DNA of 64,000 nt from Chromatiales bacterium 21-64-14 (GCA_002255365.1 NCBI01000001.1:1-64000); one strand, 5' to 3'. Counted from the first letter of the stretch, positions 27,040 to 35,354 are shown. The notes: a model not told the origin generated them from the sequence alone. Program-made: numbers and translations.

Positions 27040-28419
27040 ATGTTTATCAGCGTATTAGAGCTATTTAAGATCGGGATTGGTCCATCGAGCTCACACACGC
27101 ACGGACCAATGGTCGCCGCAAATGATTTCGTTGGTCGCATAAAAAATCAGAAAGTCATTGATGCAAGTGCGAAAAACGCATTTATACGCTGTACGCTCAA
27201 GGGTTCCCTGGCTTTTACGGGCAAGGGACATTCCACGGATCACGCGGTCGCATTAGGGTTAAATGGCCATCAGCCGGCGAGTCTCGCCGATAAGGATATT
27301 GCTGACCTGGTTACAACTATCTGGAAAAGCGATCATCTTTGTCTCGACAACAACATCCGTGTTTCGTTTAACCCAACGGAACACATCATTTTTGACAAAG
27401 GGGAGCCGTCACCTGAGCACCCTAATGGGATGATTTTTGATCTCGTCGGCAACGACGGCAAGAAATTATATTCAGAAACGTATTTTTCGATTGGCGGTGG
27501 CTTTATAAACACCCTGGCGGAAATTCATCAATTGCAAGCACCACTTAAAATGGAGTCTGCGTCCTCGTGCCAATATCCGTTTGATTCGGCGAATTCCATG
27601 TTGCGAATGGCGCAGGACAGCAACATGTCCATCGCACAGATGAAGCAAATTAACGAGCAGCAATATTACTCGGAAAAAGCGCTGTTTGATGGTATGGGCA
27701 GGATTTGGCAATCCATGCAAACATGCATTGAAAAAGGCTTGGCAACAGAAGGCACATTGCCTGGTGGTCTGGGTATCTTGCGGCGCGCCAAAAAACTTCA
27801 TCAGAGCCTGAAAAGTACGCCTGAGAAGGCAAATATTAATGACTGGCTATGCGCGTATGCCATGGCCGTGAATGAAGAAAATGCGGCCGGTAATATGGTG
27901 GTGACCGCGCCAACGAACGGTGCGGCAGGCGTCATTCCTGCGGTACTCTATTATGCCAGCGTCCATGAGCATGTCACACAGGAACAGGTGCGGGAGTTTT
28001 TGCTTACCGCAAGTGCAATCGGTGGTCTCATTAAGCATCGCAGCTCTATCTCCGGCGCCGAGGTGGGCTGCCAGGGTGAAGTCGGTTCAGCCGCCGCCAT
28101 GGCAGCCGCGGGTTTGTGTTCGATTCGTGGCGGAACCCCCCAACAAATTGAAAATGCTGCCGAGATCGCGCTCGAACACCACCTCGGTATGACCTGCGAT
28201 CCCGTTAACGGACTTGTGCAAGTCCCGTGTATCGAACGCAATGGTTTTGGTGCAATCAAGGCCTATACCGCGGCGTCTCTTGCACTTCGAGGTGACGGCA
28301 CTCACTTTATGCCGCTGGACAGTTGTATTGAAGCCATGAAGAAAACCGGGTTGGAGATGTCGCATAAATATAAAGAAACGGCGCTCGGGGGACTTGCTGT
28401 CAGCCTGACCGAATGTTGA
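27040..28419 (+). CDS. sdaA: L-serine dehydratase (ammonia-lyase), single-chain
   Basis: A 459-residue iron-sulfur enzyme that deaminates L-serine to pyruvate. It has the single-chain alpha-beta plan: the beta-type domain starts [20 protein letters not shown] with the SSSHTHGP serine-binding loop, and the catalytic part has [17 protein letters not shown]. Cluster cysteines are in [23 protein letters not shown] and [14 protein letters not shown] lies 11 bases upstream. The gene is visibly richer in A and T than every neighbour (many AAA, TTT and ATT codons), so it was probably acquired by transfer. It sits between an IS91 remnant and a copied nrdB end, with no partner genes. Confidence 0.93.
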   Translation: MFISVLELFKIGIGPSSSHTHGPMVAANDFVGRIKNQKVIDASAKNAFIRCTLKGSLAFTGKGHSTDHAVALGLNGHQPASLADKDIADLVTTIWKSDHLCLDNNIRVSFNPTEHIIFDKGEPSPEHPNGMIFDLVGNDGKKLYSETYFSIGGGFINTLAEIHQLQAPLKMESASSCQYPFDSANSMLRMAQDSNMSIAQMKQINEQQYYSEKALFDGMGRIWQSMQTCIEKGLATEGTLPGGLGILRRAKKLHQSLKSTPEKANINDWLCAYAMAVNEENAAGNMVVTAPTNGAAGVIPAVLYYASVHEHVTQEQVREFLLTASAIGGLIKHRSSISGAEVGCQGEVGSAAAMAAAGLCSIRGGTPQQIENAAEIALEHHLGMTCDPVNGLVQVPCIERNGFGAIKAYTAASLALRGDGTHFMPLDSCIEAMKKTGLEMSHKYKETALGGLAVSLTEC

Positions 28420-28477
28420 AGTGCACTATACGTCAGCCCGGCACGTGGCTGGATAACGATACCAGCATGGAAAATGT

Positions 28478-28550
28478 AAAAACTTCTTCGGGACCCGGGT
28501 TACGGAGTAGCGGACCGGCGGCGCCTTGACCTGGGATTGAGCCCGCGCGC
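28478..28550 (+). repeat. Right copy of the nrdB 3'-end direct repeat
   Basis: Read in frame it gives KNFFGTRVTE-stop-RTGGALTWD-stop, against KNFFETRVTEYQTGGALTWD in nrdB itself. About a dozen bases out of 73 differ. It stands where the original chromosome resumes next to the SCO gene, and it has no coding role now. Confidence 0.75.
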
Positions 28551-28592
28551 CGTGGTCATCGCGGCCTGCAGCACGCCCACGCCCCGCGCGGC

Positions 28593-29204
28593 TCAACCCT
28601 CCGCGAGCAGCGCCTTCAGGTCGTGGGCGAGATCGGCGGTCCGGTTGGGGCGCTGCGCGAGCAGGCGGACATGGCCATTGCGGTCGAAAACGTACACCGC
28701 GCTGCTGTGGGAAACCACGTAGTTACCGTGGACGTCGGGCTTTTCGTAGCCGTAGGTCACCCGGTAGCGCTTGGTGAGTCGCCGGAGCTGCTCCTGGTCA
28801 CCGCGCAAACCCACCACCTGGGGACCGAAGGCCTCCGCATACCGCTTGAGCACTGGTATCGTGTCGCGGGCCGGGTCCACGCTCACGAATAAGATGCGTA
28901 CTTGGTCAGCACGGGCCCCCAGGGTACGCACCGCCGCCGCCAGATCCGCCAGCGTCATGGGGCAAACATCCGGGCAATGGGTGTAGCCGAAATACAGCAA
29001 CACCACCTTGCCCTTGAAGTGCGCCGCATCCATGCTCGCGCCAGTGGCCGCGTCGGTCAGGGTGAACTTCAGCACCGGCATAAGACCGGTGATGTTCGTC
29101 ATCCGCCAGCCACGGCCCCCGCCGCAGCCGGCGACGGCCAGTGCCATCAGGGCCGGCAAGACCCAGCGGGTAATGCGGCACCCGGCGTCGCAGGCCCGGA
29201 CCAT
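28593..29204 (-). CDS. SCO1/SenC-family copper metallochaperone
   Basis: A 203-residue membrane-anchored periplasmic protein. The signal region ends in a lipobox (LAVAGC, Cys27). The thioredoxin-like fold carries the copper site THCPDVCPMTL, a CxxxC pair at residues 77 and 81, and a His in VVSHSSAVYVFD. SCO proteins deliver copper to, or reduce, the CuA site of cytochrome c oxidase. The start at 29204 shares one base with the stop of the PCuAC gene, so the two are translationally coupled. It ends the leftward copper series that begins with the HMA protein at 32947. Confidence 0.9.
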   Translation of the reverse strand: MVRACDAGCRITRWVLPALMALAVAGCGGGRGWRMTNITGLMPVLKFTLTDAATGASMDAAHFKGKVVLLYFGYTHCPDVCPMTLADLAAAVRTLGARADQVRILFVSVDPARDTIPVLKRYAEAFGPQVVGLRGDQEQLRRLTKRYRVTYGYEKPDVHGNYVVSHSSAVYVFDRNGHVRLLAQRPNRTADLAHDLKALLAEG

Positions 29205-29626
29205 CACTGCATGTCCGGAGGCTGGACGAGGAACGGGAAGGTCACGGTACCCCCATCGGCGAACCGGAACTCGACGGTGACGTGTTCCCCCACCTGCAGC
29301 GTGCGCGCACGATGCATCATCATCAGATGGTAACCACCAGGGGAAAATGCGATCGCGCCGTGCGGCGGCACTGGGATCTCCGACACCGGGACCATGTCCC
29401 CGGACGGGAGACTGCGGTGCATCTCCACCCGGGCAAAGGCGGGACTGGCGACCCCCACCAGCCGCAGGGTCTGTGAACCCCGGTTCTCCAGCTTGAAGTA
29501 ACCACCCAAGGGCAAATCGCCGGGCAGCCAGCGGATGCGCGCGGCGGTGACGGTGACCGGCGGCGGCTGGGCCAGGGCGAGGCCCGGCGCCAACACCAGC
29601 CATGCGATGACAAACGCCCTACGCAC
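29204..29626 (-). CDS. Periplasmic copper chaperone PCu(A)C
   Basis: A 140-residue exported protein. The signal peptide is RRAFVIAWLVLAPGLALAQ, and the mature domain shows the copper motif of the family: VEMHRSLPSGDMVPV followed about 20 residues later by GGYHLMMMH, giving the His/Met pairs. It passes Cu(I) to the CuA or CuB centre of terminal oxidases. I chose a GTG at 29626: it gives a clean signal peptide and overlaps the stop of ctaG by 8 bases. A longer frame to 29740 would run deep inside ctaG. Coupled to the SCO gene downstream. Confidence 0.88.
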   Translation of the reverse strand: MRRAFVIAWLVLAPGLALAQPPPVTVTAARIRWLPGDLPLGGYFKLENRGSQTLRLVGVASPAFARVEMHRSLPSGDMVPVSEIPVPPHGAIAFSPGGYHLMMMHRARTLQVGEHVTVEFRFADGGTVTFPFLVQPPDMQ

Positions 29627-30560
29627 CCGTGTGTCCGCCCAGTGACGCTGGGACCCGCGCCGTGCGCCAAGTGCCGGAGCGGAACGAAGCGCCACGCCGG
29701 TTGCGCTCGCGCAAGGCGCGCACCGCGACGCGGTCCGCACGGGTCCAGAGCCGCAACACCACCAGAATTCCCAGCACGCTCATCATGGCCGCTGGTATCC
29801 AGGTAATGAGCCCACCGATATCCTGGTCCGTCATCGGACTGATCGGCCAGACGCGGCCACAGATACTGTACACGTTGTAGAGATCGTGCCCACTGAGGGA
29901 AATGAAGGCCCCGAGGATAATTTGGGGCAACATCACCAGCCACAGCATGACGATACGCGTGGTATATGAAGGCGTGCCGTGTTCCTGCGGTGAACGCGGA
30001 TCCACCACCAGCCACCAGAACAGCAGTCCGTCCACCGCCATACTCCAGTTCATCAGTTTGTAAAGCCAGGCGCTGAGCATGACATACAAATGAATGGCTG
30101 GAGTGAGCCACAGGTAGATCAGGCCTACGAATAGGAACGCGGCGACCCATGGCCTCTGCAGGAACCGGTAGGTTCCGTGCACCGGCCGGCTGTACCAAAT
30201 GGGCAACAGCACCGACTCCCGTAAGCGGTCCGGGATCCCGCGCCCGATCACCTCGTGGGGCACCGCGAGCATCACCAGAAAGGGACCCAGATGATGGAGG
30301 ATGAGATGCTGGAGGCGATGGACCCAGAACATGTGCTGGGACACATAATCGAAATAGGACTGGAGCACCCCATAGATCAGGATCAGGCCGGTAAAGAACG
30401 ACAGGGTCCGCCATGGGCTGATGGATTTTCCCTCGCGGCGGCAACGCCGCAGGCCGCGCAGGAACAGCCCCGCCGCCAGGAGGCAGGTCACTAGCACCGT
30501 CGGGGAGAATTCCCAGGGCGTGATCAGGGTAAGCAGCGTATCCATCGGGCCAGCCAGCAA
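29619..30560 (-). CDS. ctaG: CtaG-type cytochrome c oxidase assembly protein (caa3_CtaG)
   Basis: A 313-residue integral membrane protein with seven predicted helices, matching the caa3_CtaG family (copper insertion into cytochrome oxidase). Family features include QHMFWVHRLQHLILHHLGPF near the start and LLFWWLVVDPRSPQEHG in the middle. The start is probably TTG at 30560, ten bases after a GGAGG; an ATG at 30545 has no such site. It lies 137 bases after the NHL gene and overlaps the PCuAC gene. Together with SCO and PCuAC it makes a copper-delivery set for a terminal oxidase; no oxidase structural gene lies in the window. Confidence 0.88.
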   Translation of the reverse strand: MLAGPMDTLLTLITPWEFSPTVLVTCLLAAGLFLRGLRRCRREGKSISPWRTLSFFTGLILIYGVLQSYFDYVSQHMFWVHRLQHLILHHLGPFLVMLAVPHEVIGRGIPDRLRESVLLPIWYSRPVHGTYRFLQRPWVAAFLFVGLIYLWLTPAIHLYVMLSAWLYKLMNWSMAVDGLLFWWLVVDPRSPQEHGTPSYTTRIVMLWLVMLPQIILGAFISLSGHDLYNVYSICGRVWPISPMTDQDIGGLITWIPAAMMSVLGILVVLRLWTRADRVAVRALRERNRRGASFRSGTWRTARVPASLGGHTGA

Positions 30561-30697
30561 AGGATCAGGTCCTCCGCGTTCCTGGCGGGGATGCGGGACA
30601 ACGAATACCGAGCATGGAACCCAACAGGGATCGAGGGGATGGTATGTGGCCGGTGATGATACTGCTGAGGATCAACCCGCACAAGCGTCACGCCTAC

Positions 30698-31675
30698 TCA
30701 GCGCGGCCGCCATTTCTCCACGCGGTCGTTGCGGAAATCCGCCACGAACACCATCCCGTCCGGGGCCACCGCCACGGCGATCGGGAGATGGAACTCGCCG
30801 GGACCGCTGCCAGGCCGGCCGAAGGTCGTCAGCAGCACGCCGCCGCGCGTGAACTTCTGGATCCGGTTGTTATGGAAATCCGCGGCGAACACGTCCCCGC
30901 GGGGACCCACGGCCACCGAGGTCACGGTGGAGAACCAGCCGGGAAACGGTCCGTACAGGTGCAAGGCAAAAGGGCCGCCCCACTTACGGAGAAATTCTCC
31001 GTCCGGTGCGAATGCCTGGATCCGGTTATTGTAGCCATCGGCCACATACAACGTGCCTTTGGGACCGAGGGCCACGTCCGTTGGATAGCTGAACTCGTCG
31101 GCGCGGATCCCGGTCTGTCCGGTGGTGCCCCATTGGCGCACAAAGGTCCCGTCCGCGCGCAGTTCCTGCACCCGTTGATTGTAAAAATCCGCCACGTACA
31201 GGTTTCCGTCCGGCGCCACCGCCACACCCCCCGGCGAGTTGAATTCCCCGGGTCCGCGGCCGCTGTGTCCGAGGTTGCGCACGAACGTTCCGTTCAGGGT
31301 AAAAACAGCAATACGGTCGTTCCAGTAGTCGGCGACATACAGCTGGTCCTTGGCGATGGCGAGGTTCATGGGCCGGCCGAGTTGCCCCGGTCCGTCGCCG
31401 CGGGTACCGAACTGGCGCAGGAAATGTCCAAAGTGGTCGAAGACCTGGATCCAAGCGTTGCGGGCATCGGACACGTACACCGCGCTCGCGGTGACCGCGA
31501 CACCGGTGGGGTCGTGGAACTGGCCGGGACCACTGCCCGAACTGCCCCACGCCCGCACAAACCCGTATCCGCTTCCCGTCGGGTACGGAACAAAGGCCAG
31601 CCATCCGGCGGCGGTCAACCCGAACAGGGTCAAGCCGGTCCACCCCAGCCACGCGCTCCACTTGGCCCGCGCCAT
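30698..31675 (-). CDS. Membrane-anchored NHL-repeat beta-propeller
   Basis: A 325-residue protein with an N-terminal signal anchor (LGWTGLTLFGLTAAGWLAFV) and a periplasmic NHL propeller of about six blades. Each blade repeats GPGQFHDPTGVAV, NVYVSDARNAWIQVFD or variants such as GEFNSPGGVAVAPDGNLYVA. NHL propellers serve as protein or ligand platforms and have no catalytic motif here. It lies 16 bases downstream of the outer-membrane transporter gene on the same strand, so it is part of the putative copper operon. The role in that operon is unknown. Confidence 0.85.
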   Translation of the reverse strand: MARAKWSAWLGWTGLTLFGLTAAGWLAFVPYPTGSGYGFVRAWGSSGSGPGQFHDPTGVAVTASAVYVSDARNAWIQVFDHFGHFLRQFGTRGDGPGQLGRPMNLAIAKDQLYVADYWNDRIAVFTLNGTFVRNLGHSGRGPGEFNSPGGVAVAPDGNLYVADFYNQRVQELRADGTFVRQWGTTGQTGIRADEFSYPTDVALGPKGTLYVADGYNNRIQAFAPDGEFLRKWGGPFALHLYGPFPGWFSTVTSVAVGPRGDVFAADFHNNRIQKFTRGGVLLTTFGRPGSGPGEFHLPIAVAVAPDGMVFVADFRNDRVEKWRPR

Positions 31676-31691
31676 CGCCCCCGTCCCCCGT

Positions 31692-32621
31692 TCAGAAATT
31701 GATCCGGAACCCAGCGTTCACCACGTAGTCGTTCATAAGACCGCTGCCATTGAGATTCTGGGCCACCGGCACCTGCACCGCAGCCTCTAGGATCCAGGTA
31801 CGGGTCACGTACTGCAAGCCGGGGGCCAGCGACAGGGTGGTCCCCCCCGAATTGGGATCCGCTACCCCATTGATCTCGTTGCGGTCCTGATGGACCAGAT
31901 TGAACTCCATGACCCCGTAGACGAACGCCGGCAACCCACTGCCCAGGCGCCGCGGCCAGAGCCGGTACTGGAGCGATCCGTCCAGCTCGGCACTGTTGCC
32001 GAACCGGAATCCGCCAGCCGCGGTGGTCGCCTTGTAGCTGAACTGACCATCCACCTCATAGGGAAGCGTCTGGTAGGTGGCCACCAAACCCACTATCGGA
32101 TCCCATGCACCAGAACCCGGCTGCAGCGGGCGCGGCAGCAGACCAAGCGCATCGCGGACATCGTCGCTGCCAGTGGGCGCCTGCACCCCGGCATAGGGCG
32201 CCACCCGCAGGTTCACGCCCGGCCCATCATATCGGTAGGCGGTGTAACGTCCCAACAAGGTGACGTCACCGAGACCCCCGCCGGTGCTGCGCGCGATGCG
32301 CCCGCCGCCCATGTTCAGCTCCAAGCGCTTGTCAAACCAGGGCGCGATCCCGAACAGCGCGAAGTCCGGCGTCACCCCGTAAGCAAGCACCGAGATCGCG
32401 CCGCTGGCCGTGAGATCCCGGTTGGCGGGGGTAACATCGCCGGTGGAGTGTACGCGCACGAACCGCTCCCGGAAAACAAACTGTTGGGTGGCGACCGGCA
32501 GGGCGGTGTTGAAGGTAATCGGCGCGGCCACCGCCCGGGAACCCCAGGCGGCGGCCCACAGCAGACCGAGGGCCGCAACGCAGCAGCCAGTGCCGTGGAA
32601 CCTCCCACGGCACCCACGCAC
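31692..32621 (-). CDS. Outer-membrane beta-barrel transporter-like protein
   Basis: A 309-residue protein with a signal peptide (GCCVAALGLLWAAAWGSRAVA) and a predicted beta barrel of alternating residues ending in the aromatic terminus VVNAGFRINF, as outer-membrane proteins do. Recognisable stretches include LPRPLQPGSGAWDPIVGLVA and GLQYVTRTWILEAAVQVPV, which match the 'transporter' group related to meta-pathway phenol-degradation porins. I chose a GTG at 32621, five bases after the stop of the HMA gene; the longer open frame upstream overlaps that gene and is not credible. It may let metal or small molecules cross the outer membrane. Confidence 0.75.
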   Translation of the reverse strand: MRGCRGRFHGTGCCVAALGLLWAAAWGSRAVAAPITFNTALPVATQQFVFRERFVRVHSTGDVTPANRDLTASGAISVLAYGVTPDFALFGIAPWFDKRLELNMGGGRIARSTGGGLGDVTLLGRYTAYRYDGPGVNLRVAPYAGVQAPTGSDDVRDALGLLPRPLQPGSGAWDPIVGLVATYQTLPYEVDGQFSYKATTAAGGFRFGNSAELDGSLQYRLWPRRLGSGLPAFVYGVMEFNLVHQDRNEINGVADPNSGGTTLSLAPGLQYVTRTWILEAAVQVPVAQNLNGSGLMNDYVVNAGFRINF

Positions 32622-32626
32622 CTGCC

Positions 32627-32947
32627 TCAAGGGGAACCCTCCACCGGCGCAAAACCTTTCAGCGTGAAGCCCGCATCCCGTACCGCCTTGCGGGCCGCCG
32701 GTTCGCGCAGTACGCGATCTTTCTGCATGGTGACGGTCACGATCTCGGACTTGATGTCGGTGCGCACGCCGTCGACGCCGGGGATCTGGCTGAGTTTCTT
32801 CTCGATGCCATAGGCGCAGAACGGACAGGCGAGTCCCTCCACGTGAATCCGGTATTGGGGACCGGCGACCGGGGCCGCCAGCAGCGGCGCGCCGATCCAC
32901 AAGCTCGCCGCAAGCACGGCCCCCAGCAGTACCTTTGTCGATTTCAT
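32627..32947 (-). CDS. Secreted heavy-metal-associated (HMA/MerP-like) protein
   Basis: A 106-residue periplasmic protein: a signal peptide (KSTKVLLGAVLAASLWIGAPLLA) and one HMA domain with the metal site GLACPFCAYGIEKKL (CPFC). Small HMA proteins of this type carry Cu(I) or Hg(II) between partners. The ATG at 32947 follows GGAGAAA. It is the first gene of a leftward series that runs into the transporter, NHL, CtaG, PCuAC and SCO genes, and a MerR-type promoter lies about 85 bases upstream. The Phe in the CxxC loop is unusual relative to CopZ-like proteins. Confidence 0.85.
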   Translation of the reverse strand: MKSTKVLLGAVLAASLWIGAPLLAAPVAGPQYRIHVEGLACPFCAYGIEKKLSQIPGVDGVRTDIKSEIVTVTMQKDRVLREPAARKAVRDAGFTLKGFAPVEGSP

Positions 32948-33032
32948 CGGCGTTTCTCCTGAACCTTCCCCGTCGCGGCGCCGCGCAGGTGCGGGGTGCG
33001 CCTGCGCCGGCCCACGACGGCATTCGAGAGGC

Positions 33033-33063
33033 ACGATACCTCTGGAGTGCACTCCAGAGGCAA
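33033..33063 (-). promoter_or_regulatory. MerR-type promoter/operator upstream of the HMA-transporter operon
   Basis: On the minus strand, TTGCCT (33058-33063) and TATCGT (33033-33038) are separated by exactly 19 bases, the long spacer that MerR-family activators correct. A perfect 22-base palindrome CCTCTGGAGTGCACTCCAGAGG spans 33039-33060 in the spacer. Nothing coding is seen in the rest of the stretch from 32948 to 33288. The neighbouring MerR at 33289 is the obvious candidate regulator. Confidence 0.8.
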
Positions 33064-33288
33064 GGCCTCCTGAATCGTGGGACACTGGCACCAGGGATTA
33101 TGCGGCCCGATACGGTGGCGGGCGCAACTCACCCCCGCGGTTGGCAATCGTTATCCCAGCCGTGCACGGCGCGCTACGCCATGTTCCGCGCCCACGGTTT
33201 GAGGAATTTCCCCAGCACTCGCGGGCCTGGAAAATAATACGTCCGCTTCCCGCGCCACGTGGCAGGACGTTTATCAGTGGCCCGGAAT

Positions 33289-33777
33289 CTAACCCTTGCG
33301 AGCACGGCGTCGGCGTACGCCGTGCCATACACGCGCGGCCCCGGAACCGGAGCCCATGTCCCGCTCGACCTGCTCCATGCCCTCGATCACCGGACAACCC
33401 TGTTCGCTCGCCGCGCACAGGGTCAACAACAGGCGCAGTTCCTTGCGCAGGTAGGCCAGTTCCTCCAGCCGCGCCTCCACCTCTGCGAGCTTCTGGCCGG
33501 TGAGTTCGCGCACTTCGCGCCGGGCTCCGGTAGGATCCTCGCGGAAACGCAGCAGGGCGGCGATCTCCGCAAGCGTGAAGTTCATGCCCTGGGCCCGGCG
33601 GATGAACCGCAACCGCGCAAGGTCCCGTTCCCGGTAGCGGCGCAGACCCGAGGCGCGGCGTTCCACCGGGGGCAGCAGGCCGATCTTCTCATAGTAGCGC
33701 AGGGTGTCGGCGCTGATCCCGAGGAGCCGGGTGACCGCGCCGATGGACAGCGCGTCTGCGGAGGATGTGGATTTCAT
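33289..33777 (-). CDS. MerR-family heavy-metal-responsive activator
   Basis: A 162-residue regulator. The N-terminal HTH reads LSIGAVTRLLGISADTLRYY followed by EKIGLLPPVERRASGLRRY. A long dimerisation helix precedes the metal-binding loop CAASEQGCPVI, with two Cys. The dimer-helix position that is Cys in Hg/Zn sensors appears not to be Cys here (TGARREVRE), which favours a monovalent-metal sensor of the CueR/GolS kind. Its start overlaps the stop of the thioredoxin-like gene by ATGA. Two palindromic MerR promoters lie on either side of the pair, and it probably acts on both. Confidence 0.85.
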   Translation of the reverse strand: MKSTSSADALSIGAVTRLLGISADTLRYYEKIGLLPPVERRASGLRRYRERDLARLRFIRRAQGMNFTLAEIAALLRFREDPTGARREVRELTGQKLAEVEARLEELAYLRKELRLLLTLCAASEQGCPVIEGMEQVERDMGSGSGAARVWHGVRRRRARKG

Positions 33778-34070
33778 GGCGTGCCCCGCTGCGTGCGCCG
33801 GCCGCGGCCGGGTACCGCCAGCCACCCGTCCACCAGGGTCCGCAGGCGGGCCGGCGTAGGGGATCCGGTAAACGCCAGCACCCCGTTGACCACCAGGGCG
33901 GGCGTCGCCCGCACCCCGAGCACCACGGCGCGATCCAGCTCCGCCACCACGTCCACCGCCTGCCAGTGCAGGGCATCCCCATAGACGTCCGCGAGGGCAT
34001 CCAGCGCCGCCAGCAGGCCCGCGCAGCGGCGGCACCCGGGGGCGGTAAACACCTCCACCTCCAACGTCAT
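33774..34070 (-). CDS. Small thioredoxin-fold protein
   Basis: A 98-residue thioredoxin-like protein with a CxxC active site in FTAPGCRRCAGLLAAL (CRRC, Cys13 and Cys16 or so) and a cis-proline ATPALVVNG. There is no signal peptide, so it acts in the cytoplasm. Such small redoxins often accompany metal regulators. The ATG at 34070 has GAGGTG upstream, and the gene overlaps the MerR gene by four bases, so the two form an operon behind the promoter at 34225-34255. Confidence 0.8.
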   Translation of the reverse strand: MTLEVEVFTAPGCRRCAGLLAALDALADVYGDALHWQAVDVVAELDRAVVLGVRATPALVVNGVLAFTGSPTPARLRTLVDGWLAVPGRGRRTQRGTP

Positions 34071-34224
34071 CCTGCACCTCCGCGCGCCATGGAAGGCGAT
34101 CGGGTGGATCGGATTGCGGTTGGGCCCGGCACGCGACCGCAGAGCCCGTCGGATCCGTCCGGCCCGGTACCGCCGGAGGCGAACCCAAGGCCCGTGCGGG
34201 CGCGGGATTACCGCTCCAGGGAGT

Positions 34225-34255
34225 AGCATAGACCTGGAGTGTGCTCCAGGGTCAA
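34225..34255 (-). promoter_or_regulatory. MerR-type promoter/operator of the thioredoxin-merR pair
   Basis: On the minus strand TTGACC (34250-34255) and TATGCT (34225-34230) stand 19 bases apart, with CCTGGAG-TGTG-CTCCAGG at 34233-34250 as the palindrome. The half-site CTGGAG is shared with the operator at 33039-33060, so one MerR protein probably binds both, and thereby also regulates itself. Confidence 0.8.
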
Positions 34256-34443
34256 GGTGCGCTGCCGGCATCGGCTACCGGGACCCGCGCCGACCCGATA
34301 TAGTCCCCCATGGGTGTTGCCGCGGCCATGCGCGGCATGGCCGCGCGCGGACCGATCCGGAATAATCCCAGCGCCGGGTTGGTCCTACCGATACATGCAT
34401 GGTTTGAATACGCGCCGCCGTGTGCGGCGCTCCGGGAGGCCTT

Positions 34444-34959
34444 ATGAAACGCACACTGTCAATCCTGTTGCTCCTGCTGGGTACCACCGTCCTCGCGGCG
34501 GCCGACGCCCCGCCCGGTGCGGTGCCCCAGTTCCCGGGGATCGAGTCGATTCCGCTCCCGAAGGCCATGGGATACGGAGGCTTCTTCAAGGATCACCAGC
34601 CCGCCAAGGTGGTGTTCGGCGTGAGCGACCCCACGGGTCAGCTCAAGGAATCGCTGACCAACGCGTCGCTCATCATCCGCTATCTCAAGCACAAGGGTTA
34701 CCGCTACGAGATTCAGTTCGTGCTGTACGGCAAAGCGGTCTTAGCGGCGGACATGTGGAACCAGCGCTACAGCGGTTACGGTGACCTGATGAAGGCGCTG
34801 CACAAACAAGGGGTGGAGTTCCGGGTGTGCTACAACTCCATGCACTCCCTGGGTGTAAAGAAGGACGATGTCTTTCCCTATATGAAGGTGATCCCGGCAG
34901 GGATTCTGCAGCTGATCAAGAAGCAGATGCAGGGGTACGCCTATATCAGCAACCGGTGA
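34444..34959 (+). CDS. Periplasmic DsrE-family protein
   Basis: A 171-residue exported protein: signal peptide RTLSILLLLLGTTVLAAADA, then a DsrE/DsrF-like fold (PAKVVFGVSDPTGQLKESLT; FVLYGKAVLAADMW; VEFRVCYNSMHSLG). The Cys in FRVCYNSM corresponds to the sulfur-carrying Cys position of the family. DsrE-like proteins handle protein-bound sulfane sulfur, although the periplasmic subgroup has no set function. It is transcribed toward a convergent glutaredoxin gene. The nearest theme is either copper or sulfur; sequence does not decide. Confidence 0.8.
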   Translation: MKRTLSILLLLLGTTVLAAADAPPGAVPQFPGIESIPLPKAMGYGGFFKDHQPAKVVFGVSDPTGQLKESLTNASLIIRYLKHKGYRYEIQFVLYGKAVLAADMWNQRYSGYGDLMKALHKQGVEFRVCYNSMHSLGVKKDDVFPYMKVIPAGILQLIKKQMQGYAYISNR

Positions 34960-35003
34960 CCACGCGCCCGGGGATGGGAACGGCCACCGTCGGGCGGGCG
35001 GCA

Positions 35004-35243
35004 TCAGCGGCCGAGTAGTGCCTCGATCCTGGGCCGCTGATCGATAAACGTTCCGTAGAACACCTCAGCGCCGATGACGGTCACCGGCGCGACCCGCACG
35101 CCATAGCGGCGCTTGGCCTCATCCGCCACCCCGGGTTGGCTCAGATCCCGCTCCCCAAAGGCCAGGCCCCGCTTCGCCAGCCACTGCTTCAGGGCCGCAC
35201 AATCCGGGCAGCCAGGCGTGGTATAGATCAGGATGTCATCCAT
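35004..35243 (-). CDS. Glutaredoxin-family protein
   Basis: A 79-residue glutaredoxin/NrdH-type protein. The active site is TTPGCPDC near residue 12 (Cys-Pro-Asp-Cys), and the second conserved region is RVAPVTVIGAEVFYG with the cis-Pro. It would reduce disulfides or mixed thiols in the cytoplasm. It lies about 110 bases after copZ on the same strand and may be the last gene of the merR-copA-copZ operon. Confidence 0.85.
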   Translation of the reverse strand: MDDILIYTTPGCPDCAALKQWLAKRGLAFGERDLSQPGVADEAKRRYGVRVAPVTVIGAEVFYGTFIDQRPRIEALLGR

Positions 35244-35354
35244 TGGTGATCCCTCCGCAATTCCGTGCGCCGCGCAGTCGCGGCGCCACCCATCGCTCCC
35301 GGGGCCGGGCCGCCCGGCCCCGCTGTCGGTGGGCAGCGCCCGCCGATCTACCGG

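Noticed and set aside
30614..31702. Plus-strand 362-codon open frame
   Set aside because: It is antisense to the NHL-repeat gene; the NHL repeats and signal anchor read clearly on the minus strand.
31692..33023. 443-codon form of the outer-membrane transporter
   Set aside because: The extra N-terminal part overlaps the HMA gene in another frame; a GTG at 32621 gives a proper signal peptide.
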